Shown here one piece after another: positions 1 to 8,677 of a DNA stretch of 64,000 bases. The position numbers and the translations under genes were made by a program. The stretch lies in NCBI RefSeq assembly GCF_000607165.1, contig NZ_JFZG01000003.1, forward strand, positions 248,001-312,000, read 5' to 3'. This DNA is from Ralstonia pickettii. Its GTDB lineage: Bacteria; Pseudomonadota; Gammaproteobacteria; Burkholderiales; Burkholderiaceae. Below the pieces are notes generated by a model, which worked only from the letters and a program-made list of their open reading frames with translations, did not search any database and was not told the origin of the DNA. Every line of letters starts with the position of its first letter. Position 1 is the stretch's first letter.

Positions 1-135
1 GATGATGCCCATCGGCAGTGCCAGCACGAGGCCGGCGGACGCCAGCAGGAACGTCAGCGCCAGCCCGCCCAGCGGCCCGTTCGGGTACTGGCCGATCAGG
101 TAATAGATACCGTAGGTTTGAATGAGATCGAGCAT
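1..135 (-). CDS. gltK: Glutamate/aspartate ABC transporter permease, N-terminal part only
   Basis: This is the first 45 codons of an inner-membrane amino-acid ABC permease that runs off the left edge. The visible protein begins MLDLIQTYGIYYLIGQYPNG and continues into a hydrophobic first membrane segment. It starts two bases after the stop of the upstream permease gene, the spacing expected of the gltI-gltJ-gltK-gltL arrangement. The two permeases would form the membrane channel for glutamate/aspartate uptake. The GltK assignment comes from position in the operon, because too little protein is visible for motif support. Confidence 0.75.
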   Translation of the reverse strand, partial: MLDLIQTYGIYYLIGQYPNGPLGGLALTFLLASAGLVLALPMGII

Positions 136-137
136 GG

Positions 138-833
138 CTACAGCGTCCGCACGGGGTAGCGATGCTGATACCAGGCAGAGAACACCGTGATCGCAATCGA
201 GATGGTCAGATAGGCGGCGGTGGCAAACGCAAACGCTTCAAAGCCGCGGAAGGTGGCGGACTCCACCTGCTGTGCCTGGTACATCAGCTCGGCCACGCCG
301 ATGACCATGGCGATGCTCGAGTTCTTCCACAGGTTCAACGTTTGGCTGACCAGCGGTGGAACCGTCACGCGCAGCGATTGCGGCAGCACCACCAGGCGCA
401 TGGCCTGCAGGAATGAGAGCCCGAGCGCGCGGCTGGCTTCAAGCTGTTCCTTAGGGATCGAGCGGATGCCGCTGCGGATGTCCTCCGCCATGTAAGCGGC
501 TGTGTAGAGCACGAGCGCAATGACGGCGCTCGCGGCCTCGTAGTTCATGCTGTAGAGCCAGTCCCGGATGAACTCTGGCAGCATCTGCGGCGCGCCGAAA
601 TACCAGAACAGCATGTGGGCGAGCAGCGGCACGTTGCGGATGGCTTCGACGAAAGTCTGGCCGATGCCGCGTAGCGGTGCGGCGGGCGCCAGGCGTAGCA
701 GCGCCACCACGATGGCAAGCGGCAGCGCCAGCACGAAGGCCAGTACAGAGAGCTTGATCGACAGGAAGAAACCGCTGACGAGCCATTGGTGATACTGCCC
801 AGAGAGCAGCATCGACAAATCAAAATGGGGCAT
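138..833 (-). CDS. gltJ: Glutamate/aspartate ABC transporter permease
   Basis: 231-residue inner-membrane permease of the polar amino-acid ABC family. The N-terminal part is hydrophobic with several membrane segments (about residues 18-50, 60-80, 95-115, 195-215). Around residues 130-155 it has the cytoplasmic EAA loop, EASRALGLSFLQAMRLVVLP, which contacts the ATPase. It lies between the binding protein gene gltI and the second permease on the minus strand, so it should pair with GltK. Length is a little under that of E. coli GltJ. Amino-acid specificity is inferred from the neighbouring binding protein. Confidence 0.9.
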   Translation of the reverse strand: MPHFDLSMLLSGQYHQWLVSGFFLSIKLSVLAFVLALPLAIVVALLRLAPAAPLRGIGQTFVEAIRNVPLLAHMLFWYFGAPQMLPEFIRDWLYSMNYEAASAVIALVLYTAAYMAEDIRSGIRSIPKEQLEASRALGLSFLQAMRLVVLPQSLRVTVPPLVSQTLNLWKNSSIAMVIGVAELMYQAQQVESATFRGFEAFAFATAAYLTISIAITVFSAWYQHRYPVRTL

Positions 834-842
834 GGAGATTCA

Positions 843-866
843 CCGCCCAGAACGGCGTCTGGGCGG
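843..866 (-). promoter_or_regulatory. Perfect inverted repeat between gltI and gltJ
   Basis: Two perfect 9-base arms (843-851 CCGCCCAGA and 858-866 TCTGGGCGG) enclose a 6-base loop. No T-run follows in the direction of transcription, so it is not a classic terminator. Hairpins here commonly protect the upstream binding-protein mRNA and lower permease expression; that role is inferred. Confidence 0.55.
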
Positions 867-881
867 CCCGACCTTTAACGA

Positions 882-1727
882 TTAATCGATCTTGTCGGTG
901 GAAATCTTGAAGGTGCGCTGCGGGAAGGCCATCTTTGTGTTCGGGCCGAACCACTTGTCGAACAGCTTCTGCGCCTCGCCGCTCTTTTCCATGCCGAGCA
1001 GCACGTCGTCGACCTGCTTCTTGAAGGCGGGCTCGCCCTTGCGGATGCCCAGTGCGAGGTGTTCGGTCGACAGGTTTTGCGGCAGGAGCGCGTAGTCCTT
1101 CGCTGCCGGACCCATCTTGGCCATGTTGCCGATCAGCGTGGTTTCGTCGTTCACGTAGGCGACGCCCTTGCCTTGCTGCAGGGCCAGCAGCGCCTGCGGG
1201 CTGTTGTCGAACGAGACAACGTCGGCGTTCTTGATGGTCTTGGCAATGTTGGCTTCCATGGTCGAACCCTTGACTGTCAGGAGCTTCTTGCCATCAAGCT
1301 GGGCGAGCGACGTGATGCCGCTGCTCTTCTTCACCATCGCCTTCTGGCCGGTGATGAAGGTCGACACCGAGAAGTCGATCTGCGCTTCGCGTTCCTTGTT
1401 GTGCGTGAGCGAGGCGGCCAGCAGATCGACGCGGCCTTGCTGCAGTTCAGGCAGGCGCGCGGCCACAGCCAATTGCTTGAGCACGGGCTTGACGCCCAGG
1501 CTCTTGGCGATGGCGTCGCACATGTCGACGTCATAGCCGACGATCTCGCGGCTCATCGGGTCTTTCAGGAAGCTGAATGGCTCGTCGGTGCCGAGCACGC
1601 CGCAGACAAGCTCGCCTTTCTTCTTGATGTCGGAAATTTGATCAGCGTGCGCGGTGGTGGCGACCAGGGTTGCCGCGGCCAGGATGGCGGCACCCGCAAA
1701 TTGCGTCAGATGTCGGTTTGTTTTCAT
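882..1727 (-). CDS. gltI: Periplasmic glutamate/aspartate-binding protein
   Basis: 281-residue solute-binding protein of the family 3 (polar amino acid) ABC type. Residues 1-28 form a signal peptide ending ATTAHA, and the mature protein opens DQISDIKKKGELVCGVLG, the usual start of this fold. Later blocks such as EIVGYDVDMCDAIAKSLG (substrate pocket) and the TVKGSTMEANIAKTI segment fit GltI proteins. A longer frame extends upstream, but the ATG at 1727 was chosen because AGGAGG lies 6 bases before it and the signal peptide starts there. It is the first gene of the glt operon. Glutamate/aspartate preference is by family resemblance. Confidence 0.92.
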   Translation of the reverse strand: MKTNRHLTQFAGAAILAAATLVATTAHADQISDIKKKGELVCGVLGTDEPFSFLKDPMSREIVGYDVDMCDAIAKSLGVKPVLKQLAVAARLPELQQGRVDLLAASLTHNKEREAQIDFSVSTFITGQKAMVKKSSGITSLAQLDGKKLLTVKGSTMEANIAKTIKNADVVSFDNSPQALLALQQGKGVAYVNDETTLIGNMAKMGPAAKDYALLPQNLSTEHLALGIRKGEPAFKKQVDDVLLGMEKSGEAQKLFDKWFGPNTKMAFPQRTFKISTDKID

Positions 1728-2113
1728 CGGATTTCCTCCTTGACGACTTGGGTGGTGAACAGCGTGCGAATCGGAATCGGGATCGCCCGCGAGCATACCG
1801 GCGTATGCGCGGTTTGCATGCGCGGACTTCGGATAACCATATGACGGCGAGCGGAATGCCCGCCCCAGGCTTGCGTGGAACGCCCAACTATAGTCCTTGC
1901 CGAAGTGGCACAGACCAGTTGTGGCAAGCAGGGCGGGGGTGCAGTGCACAGGCGGGACGTTGGGGATGCCGGGTTGCGCGCGTGCAGCCCGGTAAGGCTG
2001 GCACAGCAAGGCAGGGGGCCGGCAGACGTTGGATCAAATGAGACTTTGTCTGCCATTAATGACATGGCAGCCGACTGCGCTCCATCAGGGGATTCCCGGG
2101 GCAGAGCGTGGGC
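1728..2113. other. Non-coding spacer upstream of gltI
   Basis: 386 bases between the gltI start and the stop of the secreted hypothetical, containing no convincing gene. A perfect 7-base inverted repeat (CTGCCAT 2050-2056, ATGGCAG 2064-2070) with a 7-base loop could be an operator or a weak 3' hairpin for the next gene. The gltI promoter must lie here, but no good -35/-10 pair was recognised. Confidence 0.5.
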
Positions 2114-2692
2114 TTAGAGCGTGCCGCAGATCGATTCGTTGATGGGCACGTCGCCCACGGTCTCGTGATCGTTGCCGCGATAGCGGTAGACCAGGCTCAG
2201 GCCGAGGCGCGTGAGGATGCGCACGTCGCCGTTGTTGCAGATGTTCTTCTGCAGGATCGGCACGAAATTCAGCCGAAAGCCCTGCGATGCGGCCGAGTGC
2301 GCTGCGTAGTTGGTCAGCGTGATGACGAAGACGAGGTTTTTCTTCTGCGCCAGCGAGCATTGCGCCAGCGAGGTCTCGCGGTCGAGCGGGACCGGGGTGA
2401 AGCGGTTGATTTCGGCGCAGGCCTGGGCAAGGGCACGGTCTGCATTGCGGGCGGGGCCCGTGAGGGCCGGCACGCCGGCGGCGGCCGTGCTGCGACCCGT
2501 GGCGGCGCCCACCAGCATGCGGGCCAGCGGCGTCAATTCCTGCATGGCCGTCGCCAGCGTGGTCGATTGGGCCCACACAGGGCTGGACAGCAACGGCAGG
2601 GCAAGCGCCAGGATGCACGAAGCACGCGCCCGGCGTTGGCGGCCTTTCACATCCAGACCGGTGTGAATGGCGGTGTGTTGAGTCACAGACAT
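2114..2692 (-). CDS. Secreted hypothetical protein, possibly of the quorum-sensing-regulated virulence factor fold
   Basis: 192-residue protein with a basic N-terminus and a hydrophobic stretch ending SSPVWAQ, a likely signal peptide, so it is probably periplasmic. The mature part has an alanine-rich segment, then PLDRETSLAQC, a second cysteine in KNICNNG, a GLSLVYRYRGNDHETVG segment and a final cysteine. This two-layer pattern (VPLDxET, then Y-x-Y with closing C) resembles the small family containing P. aeruginosa PA3611; that link is tentative. The ATG at 2692 is used; a GTG at 2713 is possible but lacks a ribosome site, and at 2692 the purine stretch abuts the codon, so the start is uncertain. 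Confidence 0.6.
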   Translation of the reverse strand: MSVTQHTAIHTGLDVKGRQRRARASCILALALPLLSSPVWAQSTTLATAMQELTPLARMLVGAATGRSTAAAGVPALTGPARNADRALAQACAEINRFTPVPLDRETSLAQCSLAQKKNLVFVITLTNYAAHSAASQGFRLNFVPILQKNICNNGDVRILTRLGLSLVYRYRGNDHETVGDVPINESICGTL

Positions 2693-2782
2693 CCTCTTTG
2701 CCCACGGAGCCACAATTTTATTGAAAAAACTGTCGGGATGCGAGGCGCGCAGCGCACTGGGCGCTGCCGCCTTTAACTCAGG

Positions 2783-3574
2783 TCAGGTCCGTACCCGCAC
2801 CATGGCAGAAATGCGCTCGGCCGCCTGCTGCAGCGGACCAAGAAACTGCTTCGTCATCTGTTTGCCGGAAGTCCGGTTGGCCTGTCCGCTGATATTCATC
2901 GCGGCGATGATATCGCCTGCCCGATTGCGGATTGGCGCCGACAGCGAAATCAGCCCTTCCTCAAGCTCCTGGTCGACCAGCGCCCAACCCTGTTGGCGCA
3001 CGCCGGTAATGATCTCCTTCAGTGCATCGACGTCTGTAATGGTGCGCTGCGTGCGTGCCCGCCGGTCCGACTCGCGCAGTGCAATGTCGAGCTGATCCTC
3101 GGGCAGGCCCGACAGCAGCACGCGGCCCATCGACGTACAGAACGCCGGCAGGCGGCTACCGACCGACAGGTTCAGCGCGATGATCTTCTGCGTCGGCACG
3201 CGCAGCACGTAGACGATTTCCGTCCCATCCAATACCGAGGCAGAGCAACTTTCGTGCACTGTCTGCACGAGTTCCTCCATCACCGGCTCGGCCAGGTTCC
3301 AGAACGGCATCGAGGTGAGGTAGGCGAACCCGAGATCCAGGATCTTGGGCGTGAGGCGGAAGAGGCGGCCTTCAAAGCTGACATAACCCAGGCTGACCAG
3401 CGTGAGCAGGATGCGGCGGGCGCCCGCGCGGGTCAGGCCAGTGGCCTCGGCGACTTCGGAGAGCGTTTGCTCGGGGCGTTCGGCATTGAACGCGCGAATG
3501 ACCGACAGCCCCCGTGCAAAGGACTGGACGTAGGAATCGCTGGGTTTTTCGGTGGGCAGTTCGGTAGCAGACAT
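2783..3574 (-). CDS. pcaR: IclR-family regulator of the beta-ketoadipate pathway
   Basis: 263-residue transcription factor. Residues about 15-75 form the winged helix-turn-helix (FARGLSVIRAF, then SEVAEATGLTRAGARRILLT), and the rest is the IclR effector domain, with VGSRLPAFCTSMGRVLLSGL and EEGLISLSAPIRNRAGD. The FARGLSVIRAF opening is characteristic of the PcaR/PcaU/PobR subgroup, which responds to beta-ketoadipate, protocatechuate or 4-hydroxybenzoate. It diverges from pcaIJFBDC across a 325-base spacer that carries a PcaR-like palindrome, so activating pca and repressing itself is the likely job. Effector identity is inferred. Confidence 0.9.
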   Translation of the reverse strand: MSATELPTEKPSDSYVQSFARGLSVIRAFNAERPEQTLSEVAEATGLTRAGARRILLTLVSLGYVSFEGRLFRLTPKILDLGFAYLTSMPFWNLAEPVMEELVQTVHESCSASVLDGTEIVYVLRVPTQKIIALNLSVGSRLPAFCTSMGRVLLSGLPEDQLDIALRESDRRARTQRTITDVDALKEIITGVRQQGWALVDQELEEGLISLSAPIRNRAGDIIAAMNISGQANRTSGKQMTKQFLGPLQQAAERISAMVRVRT

Positions 3575-3665
3575 GCAAAGAAAGGCGAAAGCGGCGCAGT
3601 GGCCTCAAGACTACTGGCATTGCCCCGGTTTCGCTACTCGAACGGCTGATCGGTATGCGTACGCC

Positions 3666-3695
3666 TTGACACGCTCGGGAATGGAGGCGTAGATT
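3666..3695 (+). promoter_or_regulatory. Candidate pca operon promoter
   Basis: TTGACA (3666-3671), an 18-base spacer and TAGATT (3690-3695) read toward pcaI. The -35 is a perfect consensus and the -10 is moderate. Confidence 0.5.
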
Positions 3696-3706
3696 AGTTC
3701 TTGGAT

Positions 3707-3730
3707 CGAACGTGAGTTCGTATAGCGAAC
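3707..3730. promoter_or_regulatory. Candidate PcaR operator
   Basis: Three half-sites in alternating orientation: CGAAC (3707-3711), GTTCG (3716-3720), CGAAC (3726-3730). The last two form a perfect 15-base palindrome, GTTCGTATAGCGAAC. It has the same length and end bases as the Pseudomonas putida PcaR site GTTCGATAATCGCAC (recalled from the literature). It lies just downstream of the candidate -10, so binding there could also repress. Confidence 0.5.
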
Positions 3731-3899
3731 AAATGCGGGTAAGCCAACGTGGGCCGGACAGCAAAGGCCTGTGTCGATCCAATCGCCAAACAGGAGACTC
3801 GCAGGCCGCCCGGTTGCGGCTCGGCCATGTCCGGCCCCAGCGATGCTCCGAACCGCGCCAGCCATCGAGAATGTGCGGCGCCCTTGCCGGAGAATGCAC

Positions 3900-4589
3900 G
3901 TGATCAACAAGCTTTGTCCGTCTGTGGAGGCCGCCCTGGCCGATATCCCGGACGGTGCCACCATCATGATTGGCGGGTTCGGTACCGCCGGCATGCCATC
4001 GGAACTCATCGACGGGCTCATCGCGCATGGCGCGCGTGAACTGACCATCATCAACAACAACGCCGGCAATGGCGAGACGGGCCTGGCGGCGCTGCTCAAG
4101 GCGCGCCGCGTGCGCAAGATCGTCTGCTCGTTCCCGCGCCAAGCCGATTCGTATGTGTTCGATGCGCTCTACCGCGCCGGCGAAATCGAACTGGAGCTCG
4201 TGCCGCAAGGCAACCTGGCCGAGCGCATCCGCGCCGCGGGCGCCGGCATCGGCGGTTTTTTCTGCCCGACCGCCTATGGCACGCAATTGGCCGAAGGCAA
4301 GGAAACGCGCATCATCGACGGCAAGCCGTACGTGTTCGAGCTGCCGCTGACCGCTGACTACGCCCTCATCAAGGCCCTGCGCGCAGACCGCTGGGGCAAC
4401 CTCGTTTATCGTAAGACGGCACGCAACTTCGGGCCGGTGATGGCGATGGCGGCCAAGTGCACCATTGCGCAGGTCAGCGAGACGGTGGAGCTTGGCGAGC
4501 TGGACCCGGAGCACATCGTCACGCCGGGCATTTTTGTGAAGCGCGTCGTGCAACTCGGCAACGCTGCGCAAGCCAAGGAGGCCGCATGA
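3900..4589 (+). CDS. pcaI: 3-oxoadipate CoA-transferase, alpha subunit
   Basis: 229-residue subunit that, with PcaJ, moves CoA from succinyl-CoA to beta-ketoadipate in protocatechuate and catechol breakdown. The family I CoA-transferase signature GGFGTAGMPSELIDGL lies at about residues 23-38, followed by NNNAGNGETGLAALL. A GTG at 3900 is preferred: GGAG (3889-3892) sits 7 bases before it, and the product begins xINKL like known PcaI proteins. The in-frame ATG at 3894 is only one base from GGAG. The stop overlaps the pcaJ start (ATGA), which suggests translational coupling. Confidence 0.93.
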   Translation: MINKLCPSVEAALADIPDGATIMIGGFGTAGMPSELIDGLIAHGARELTIINNNAGNGETGLAALLKARRVRKIVCSFPRQADSYVFDALYRAGEIELELVPQGNLAERIRAAGAGIGGFFCPTAYGTQLAEGKETRIIDGKPYVFELPLTADYALIKALRADRWGNLVYRKTARNFGPVMAMAAKCTIAQVSETVELGELDPEHIVTPGIFVKRVVQLGNAAQAKEAA

Positions 4590-5248
4590 GCGCCGAAACT
4601 ACCGCCAAGGTTCAGCGCTGGACGCGCGACCAGATCGCTACACGTGTGGCGCGTGATATTCCCGATGGCTCGGTCGTCAACCTGGGCATCGGCTTGCCGA
4701 CGCTGGTGGCCAATCAGTTGCCGGCCGACCGCGAAATCATCCTGCACACCGAGAACGGCCTGTTGGGCATGGGCCCCGCGCCCGCGCCCGGGCAAGAAGA
4801 CGAAGACCTCATCAACGCCGGCAAGCAGCCGGTCACCATCAAGCCCGGTGCATCGTTCTTCCATCACGCCGATTCGTTTGCCATGATGCGAGGCGGCCAT
4901 CTCGACTATTGCGTGCTCGGCGCCTTCCAGGTGTCAGCCACGGGCGACCTGGCCAATTGGCACACCGGCGCACCCGATGCAATTCCTGCCGTGGGCGGAG
5001 CGATGGATCTGGCCATTGGTGCCAAGCGCGTCTTCGTCATGATGGAGCACCAGACCAAGCAGGGCGAAAGCAAGATCGTGCCGTCGTGCACGTACCCGCT
5101 GACGGGCATCGGCTGTGTCGATACCATCTACACCGACCTCGCCGTGATCGACATCACGCCCGAGGGGCTGGTGGTGCGGGAGATGGCCGACGGCCTCGAT
5201 TTCGATACGCTGCAGACGATGACGGCGGCGCCGTTGCGTCGTGCCTAG
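4586..5248 (+). CDS. pcaJ: 3-oxoadipate CoA-transferase, beta subunit
   Basis: 220-residue partner of PcaI. It has the beta-subunit glycine motif VNLGIGLPTLVANQLP and the catalytic-glutamate block HTENGLLGMGP, in which the Glu of TENG forms the CoA thioester intermediate. Size matches PcaJ proteins. The start overlaps the pcaI stop by four bases, and the acetyl-CoA thiolase pcaF follows after 22 bases. An acetoacetate CoA-transferase would look similar, but the pca neighbours settle the substrate. Confidence 0.93.
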   Translation: MSAETTAKVQRWTRDQIATRVARDIPDGSVVNLGIGLPTLVANQLPADREIILHTENGLLGMGPAPAPGQEDEDLINAGKQPVTIKPGASFFHHADSFAMMRGGHLDYCVLGAFQVSATGDLANWHTGAPDAIPAVGGAMDLAIGAKRVFVMMEHQTKQGESKIVPSCTYPLTGIGCVDTIYTDLAVIDITPEGLVVREMADGLDFDTLQTMTAAPLRRA

Positions 5249-5270
5249 AACTATTGGAGACAGAACAATC

Positions 5271-6473
5271 ATGACCGAAGCCTTTATCTGCGACGCCATC
5301 CGGACCCCCATCGGCCGCTACGGCGGCAGCCTGTCTGCCGTGCGTGCGGATGATCTTGGCGCGGTGCCGCTCAAGGCGCTGATGGCGCGCAACCCGCAGG
5401 TCGACTGGTCGGCCATCGACGACGTGATTTTCGGCTGCGCCAACCAGGCCGGCGAAGACAACCGCAACGTGGCGCGCATGTCGCTGCTGCTGGCCGGGTT
5501 GCCGGACAGCGTGCCGGGTTCGACCATCAACCGCCTGTGCGGCTCGGGCATGGACGCGACCGGCACCGCTGCGCGCGCCATCCGCTCGGGTGAGACCTCG
5601 CTGATGATCGCGGGCGGCGTGGAGAGCATGAGCCGCGCGCCGTTCGTGATGGGCAAGGCCGCGAGCGCCTTCTCGCGCGATGCCGCCATCTACGACACCA
5701 CCATCGGCTGGCGTTTCGTCAACCCGTTGATGAAGGCGCAATATGGTGTCGACTCGATGCCCGAAACCGCCGAGAACGTCGCCACCGACTACAAGGTCAA
5801 CCGCGAAGACCAAGACCGCTTCGCGCTGCGCAGCCAGGCCAGCGCCGCGCGTGCGCAGGAAGACGGCACGCTCGCGCAGGAAATTACGCCCGTGACGATC
5901 CCGCAGAAGAAGGGCGACGCCATCGTGGTGGACCGGGATGAGCATCCTCGCGCGACGAGCATGGAAGCGCTCGCCAAGCTCAAGGGTGTGGTGCGTCCGG
6001 ACGGCACCGTGACCGCCGGCAACGCTTCGGGCGTCAACGATGGCGCCTGTGCGCTGCTCCTCGCCAACGAAGACTCCGCCAAGCGCTTTGGCCTAACCCC
6101 GCGTGCGCGCATCGTCGGCATGGCGACCGCTGGCGTGCCACCGCGCGTGATGGGCATTGGCCCGGCACCGGCGTCGCAGAAGCTGCTCAAGCAGTTGGGC
6201 CTGACGATTGATCAGATGGACGTGATCGAACTGAACGAAGCCTTTGCTGCGCAGGGTTTGGCTGTGACGCGTCAACTGGGCCTGCGTGATGACGACCCGC
6301 GCGTCAACCCGAATGGCGGCGCCATCGCACTGGGCCACCCGCTCGGCATGAGCGGCGCACGCCTGGTGACGACGGCGATGTATCAGCTGCAACGCACGGG
6401 CGGACGCTATGCGCTGTGCACGATGTGCATCGGCGTGGGCCAGGGCATTGCGCTGGTGATCGAACGCGTTTGA
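5271..6473 (+). CDS. pcaF: Beta-ketoadipyl-CoA thiolase
   Basis: 400-residue thiolase that splits 3-oxoadipyl-CoA into succinyl-CoA and acetyl-CoA, the last step of the pathway. The acylated cysteine is in [10 protein letters not shown] near residue 90, the catalytic histidine in [10 protein letters not shown] and the second cysteine in [10 protein letters not shown]. The N-terminus [19 protein letters not shown] is typical of PcaF, and the ATG at 5271 was chosen over a longer frame for that reason. It sits in pcaIJF order. Confidence 0.95.
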   Translation: MTEAFICDAIRTPIGRYGGSLSAVRADDLGAVPLKALMARNPQVDWSAIDDVIFGCANQAGEDNRNVARMSLLLAGLPDSVPGSTINRLCGSGMDATGTAARAIRSGETSLMIAGGVESMSRAPFVMGKAASAFSRDAAIYDTTIGWRFVNPLMKAQYGVDSMPETAENVATDYKVNREDQDRFALRSQASAARAQEDGTLAQEITPVTIPQKKGDAIVVDRDEHPRATSMEALAKLKGVVRPDGTVTAGNASGVNDGACALLLANEDSAKRFGLTPRARIVGMATAGVPPRVMGIGPAPASQKLLKQLGLTIDQMDVIELNEAFAAQGLAVTRQLGLRDDDPRVNPNGGAIALGHPLGMSGARLVTTAMYQLQRTGGRYALCTMCIGVGQGIALVIERV

Positions 6474-6480
6474 TACGACG

Positions 6481-7842
6481 ATGACCAGCGGACTGCTCGA
6501 TCGCGCATTCTCCACACCGGCCATGTTGGCGGTGTGGTCCGATGCGGCCACGGTGCGCGCGATGCTCGATGTGGAGGCCGCGCTCGCGCAGGCCGAGGGC
6601 GCGGTTGGCGTGATTCCGGCGCAAGCCGTTGCGCCGATTCGCGCGGTGTGCGCCAACGTCACGTTGGACTTGGACGCGCTGGGCACCGCCGCTGCCAGCG
6701 CTGGCAACCTGGCGATCCCACTGGTCAAGCAACTGACCGCCGCCGTCGCGCAGCACGATGAACACGCCGCGCGCTACGTGCATTGGGGCGCGACCAGCCA
6801 GGACATCATCGATACCGGTCTGATGCTGCAGTGGCGGCAATCGGCGGAGTTGATCGAAGCGGATTTGCAGAAGCTGGCGGACGCGCTGGCCGCGTTGGCG
6901 CAACGTCATCGCAATACGCCGATGGTGGCGCGCACGTGGTTGCAGCAAGCCCTGCCGACCACGTTCGGGCGCAAGGTTGCGGGCTGGCTGGACGCGGTGC
7001 ATCGCGCGCAGGATCGCTTTGCCGCGCTGTGCGCGCATGTGCCCGCGCTGCAGTTTGGCGGCGCGGCGGGCACGCTTGCCAGCCTGAGCGAACATGCACG
7101 TGCCGTTGCTCAAACGCTGGCGCACGAACTTGATCTGCCGCTGCCTGCGCTGTCGTGGCACGGCGAGCAAGATCGAATCGCCGATATTGGCGCGACGCTT
7201 GCGCTGCTGACCGGCACGCTGGGTCACTGCGCGCGCGACCTGTCGCTAATGACGCAGACGGAGGTCGGCGAGGTTGCCGAGCCGTCCGGTGCGGGCAAGG
7301 GCGGATCTTCCACCATGCCGCATAAACGCAACCCGGTCGGTTGCGCGACGGTGCTTGCTGCGGCCACGCGCATGCCGGGGTTGGCGAGCACGCTGCTGTC
7401 TGCGTTGCCGCAGGAGCACGAACGCGCGCTCGGCGGTTGGCAGGCGCAATGGGCGACGTTGCGTGAGATGACCTGTCTTGCCGCCGGCGCGCTCGATCGC
7501 ATGTGCGAGATTGTTGAAGGTTTGCATGTTGACGCCGCTCGCATGCGCGCGAATCTCGACCTCACGCACGGCCTGATCCTCGGTGAAGCCGTGATGCTGG
7601 CGCTCGGCGCAGATCTTGGTCGCCTGCAAGCACACCATGTGGTCGAAGCTGCCAGTCGCAAAGCCTTACAAGAGAGCAAAACGCTGTATGACGTGCTGGC
7701 CCAGGACGCCGACGTCCTGCGCATCTGGGGCACGGCCACGCCGCAACGGCTGAGCGCGCTGCTCGATCCCAATCATTACCTGGGCGATGCGGGCGCCGCA
7801 GTCGACCGCGTGCTTGCCGAACACGCTCGCCGCCATCCCTGA
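6481..7842 (+). CDS. pcaB: 3-carboxy-cis,cis-muconate cycloisomerase
   Basis: 453-residue member of the fumarase/aspartase superfamily that lactonises beta-carboxymuconate. The superfamily signature GGSSTMPHKRNPVGC lies near residue 280, and HWGATSQDIIDTGL carries the general acid/base region. Length matches bacterial PcaB. It starts seven bases after pcaF. The substrate should come from protocatechuate 3,4-dioxygenase, whose genes are not seen in this window. Confidence 0.95.
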   Translation: MTSGLLDRAFSTPAMLAVWSDAATVRAMLDVEAALAQAEGAVGVIPAQAVAPIRAVCANVTLDLDALGTAAASAGNLAIPLVKQLTAAVAQHDEHAARYVHWGATSQDIIDTGLMLQWRQSAELIEADLQKLADALAALAQRHRNTPMVARTWLQQALPTTFGRKVAGWLDAVHRAQDRFAALCAHVPALQFGGAAGTLASLSEHARAVAQTLAHELDLPLPALSWHGEQDRIADIGATLALLTGTLGHCARDLSLMTQTEVGEVAEPSGAGKGGSSTMPHKRNPVGCATVLAAATRMPGLASTLLSALPQEHERALGGWQAQWATLREMTCLAAGALDRMCEIVEGLHVDAARMRANLDLTHGLILGEAVMLALGADLGRLQAHHVVEAASRKALQESKTLYDVLAQDADVLRIWGTATPQRLSALLDPNHYLGDAGAAVDRVLAEHARRHP

Positions 7843-7864
7843 ACACACATTCCACGGAGACACC

Positions 7865-8677
7865 ATGCCCTGGCTTGAACACGACAATGTCCGCCTGTAT
7901 CACGAATTCGATGATGGGCCCGCCACGGGTAAGCCGGTGCTGGTGCTGTCGAACTCCCTGGGCACGAACCTGGGCATGTGGGAGCCGCAGCTCGAAGCGC
8001 TGCGTCAGCACTTCCGCCTGTTGCGCTATGACCAGCGTGGCCACGGCCAGTCGAGCGTGCCCGACGCGCCGTTTGGCGTCGCCCAACTCGGCGGGGATGT
8101 GCTTGCACTGCTCGATCACTACAACATTGAGCTTGCGCTGTTCTGCGGCCTGTCGATGGGCGGCCTGACTGGCCTGTGGCTGGCCGCGTATCACGGCGAG
8201 CGCTTCCCGCGCATGGTGGTGACGAACACCGCCGCGCTGATCGGCACGCAGCAGAGCTGGAACACGCGCGTCGCGCAGGTCGAAGAGGGCGGTATGGCCA
8301 GCATTACGGAAACGGTGCTGGAGCGCTGGTTCACGCAGGGCTACCGCGATGCCAACGCAAGCCGCGTCGACATCGTCAAGGCGATGTTGCTGTCCACGCC
8401 GGACGCCGGCTACAACGGCAACTGCGGCGCGATTCGCGATGCGGATCTGCGTGCGCAACTGCCGAGCATCCGTGTGCCGATGCTGGTAATTGGCGGCACG
8501 CACGATATCTCCACGCCCGCCGCGCAGACCAAGCTCATTGCAGACGGCGTGCCGGGTGCGCAATACATCGAACTCTCCGCTGGCCACCTCTCCAACTGGG
8601 AGCAGGCTGACGGCTACACCGAAGCGCTGGTCAGCTTCTTGACGACGGGCGTTGCGCGCGAGGTCGCGCATGGATGA
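7865..8677 (+). CDS. pcaD: 3-oxoadipate enol-lactonase
   Basis: 270-residue alpha/beta hydrolase that opens beta-ketoadipate enol-lactone. The nucleophile serine is in FCGLSMGGLTG, the catalytic aspartate follows VIGGTHDISTP and the histidine is in ELSAGHLSNWEQ. The oxyanion region is SNSLGTNLGMW. The ATG at 7865 is used because it gives the family N-terminus MPWLEHDNVRLYHEF; an upstream in-frame extension would run into pcaB. Its 3' end overlaps pcaC by 8 bases. Confidence 0.95.
   Translation: MPWLEHDNVRLYHEFDDGPATGKPVLVLSNSLGTNLGMWEPQLEALRQHFRLLRYDQRGHGQSSVPDAPFGVAQLGGDVLALLDHYNIELALFCGLSMGGLTGLWLAAYHGERFPRMVVTNTAALIGTQQSWNTRVAQVEEGGMASITETVLERWFTQGYRDANASRVDIVKAMLLSTPDAGYNGNCGAIRDADLRAQLPSIRVPMLVIGGTHDISTPAAQTKLIADGVPGAQYIELSAGHLSNWEQADGYTEALVSFLTTGVAREVAHG

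Larger units (their letters stand above)
3575..3899. other. Divergent pcaR-pcaI control region
   Basis: 325 bases without a gene. It holds a plus-strand promoter candidate (3666-3695), CGAAC/GTTCG half-sites at 3707-3730, another CGAAC at 3639-3643, and a leader of about 200 bases before pcaI. Confidence 0.6.

Noticed and set aside
1881-1940. Sigma-54 promoter upstream of gltI
   Set aside because: A TGGCAC-like box is present on the plus strand but spacing to the next TTG is two bases too long and the strand is wrong for gltI.
3372-4571. 399-codon minus-strand frame across pcaR start and pcaI
   Set aside because: Overlaps genes with recognised motifs and has no family features.
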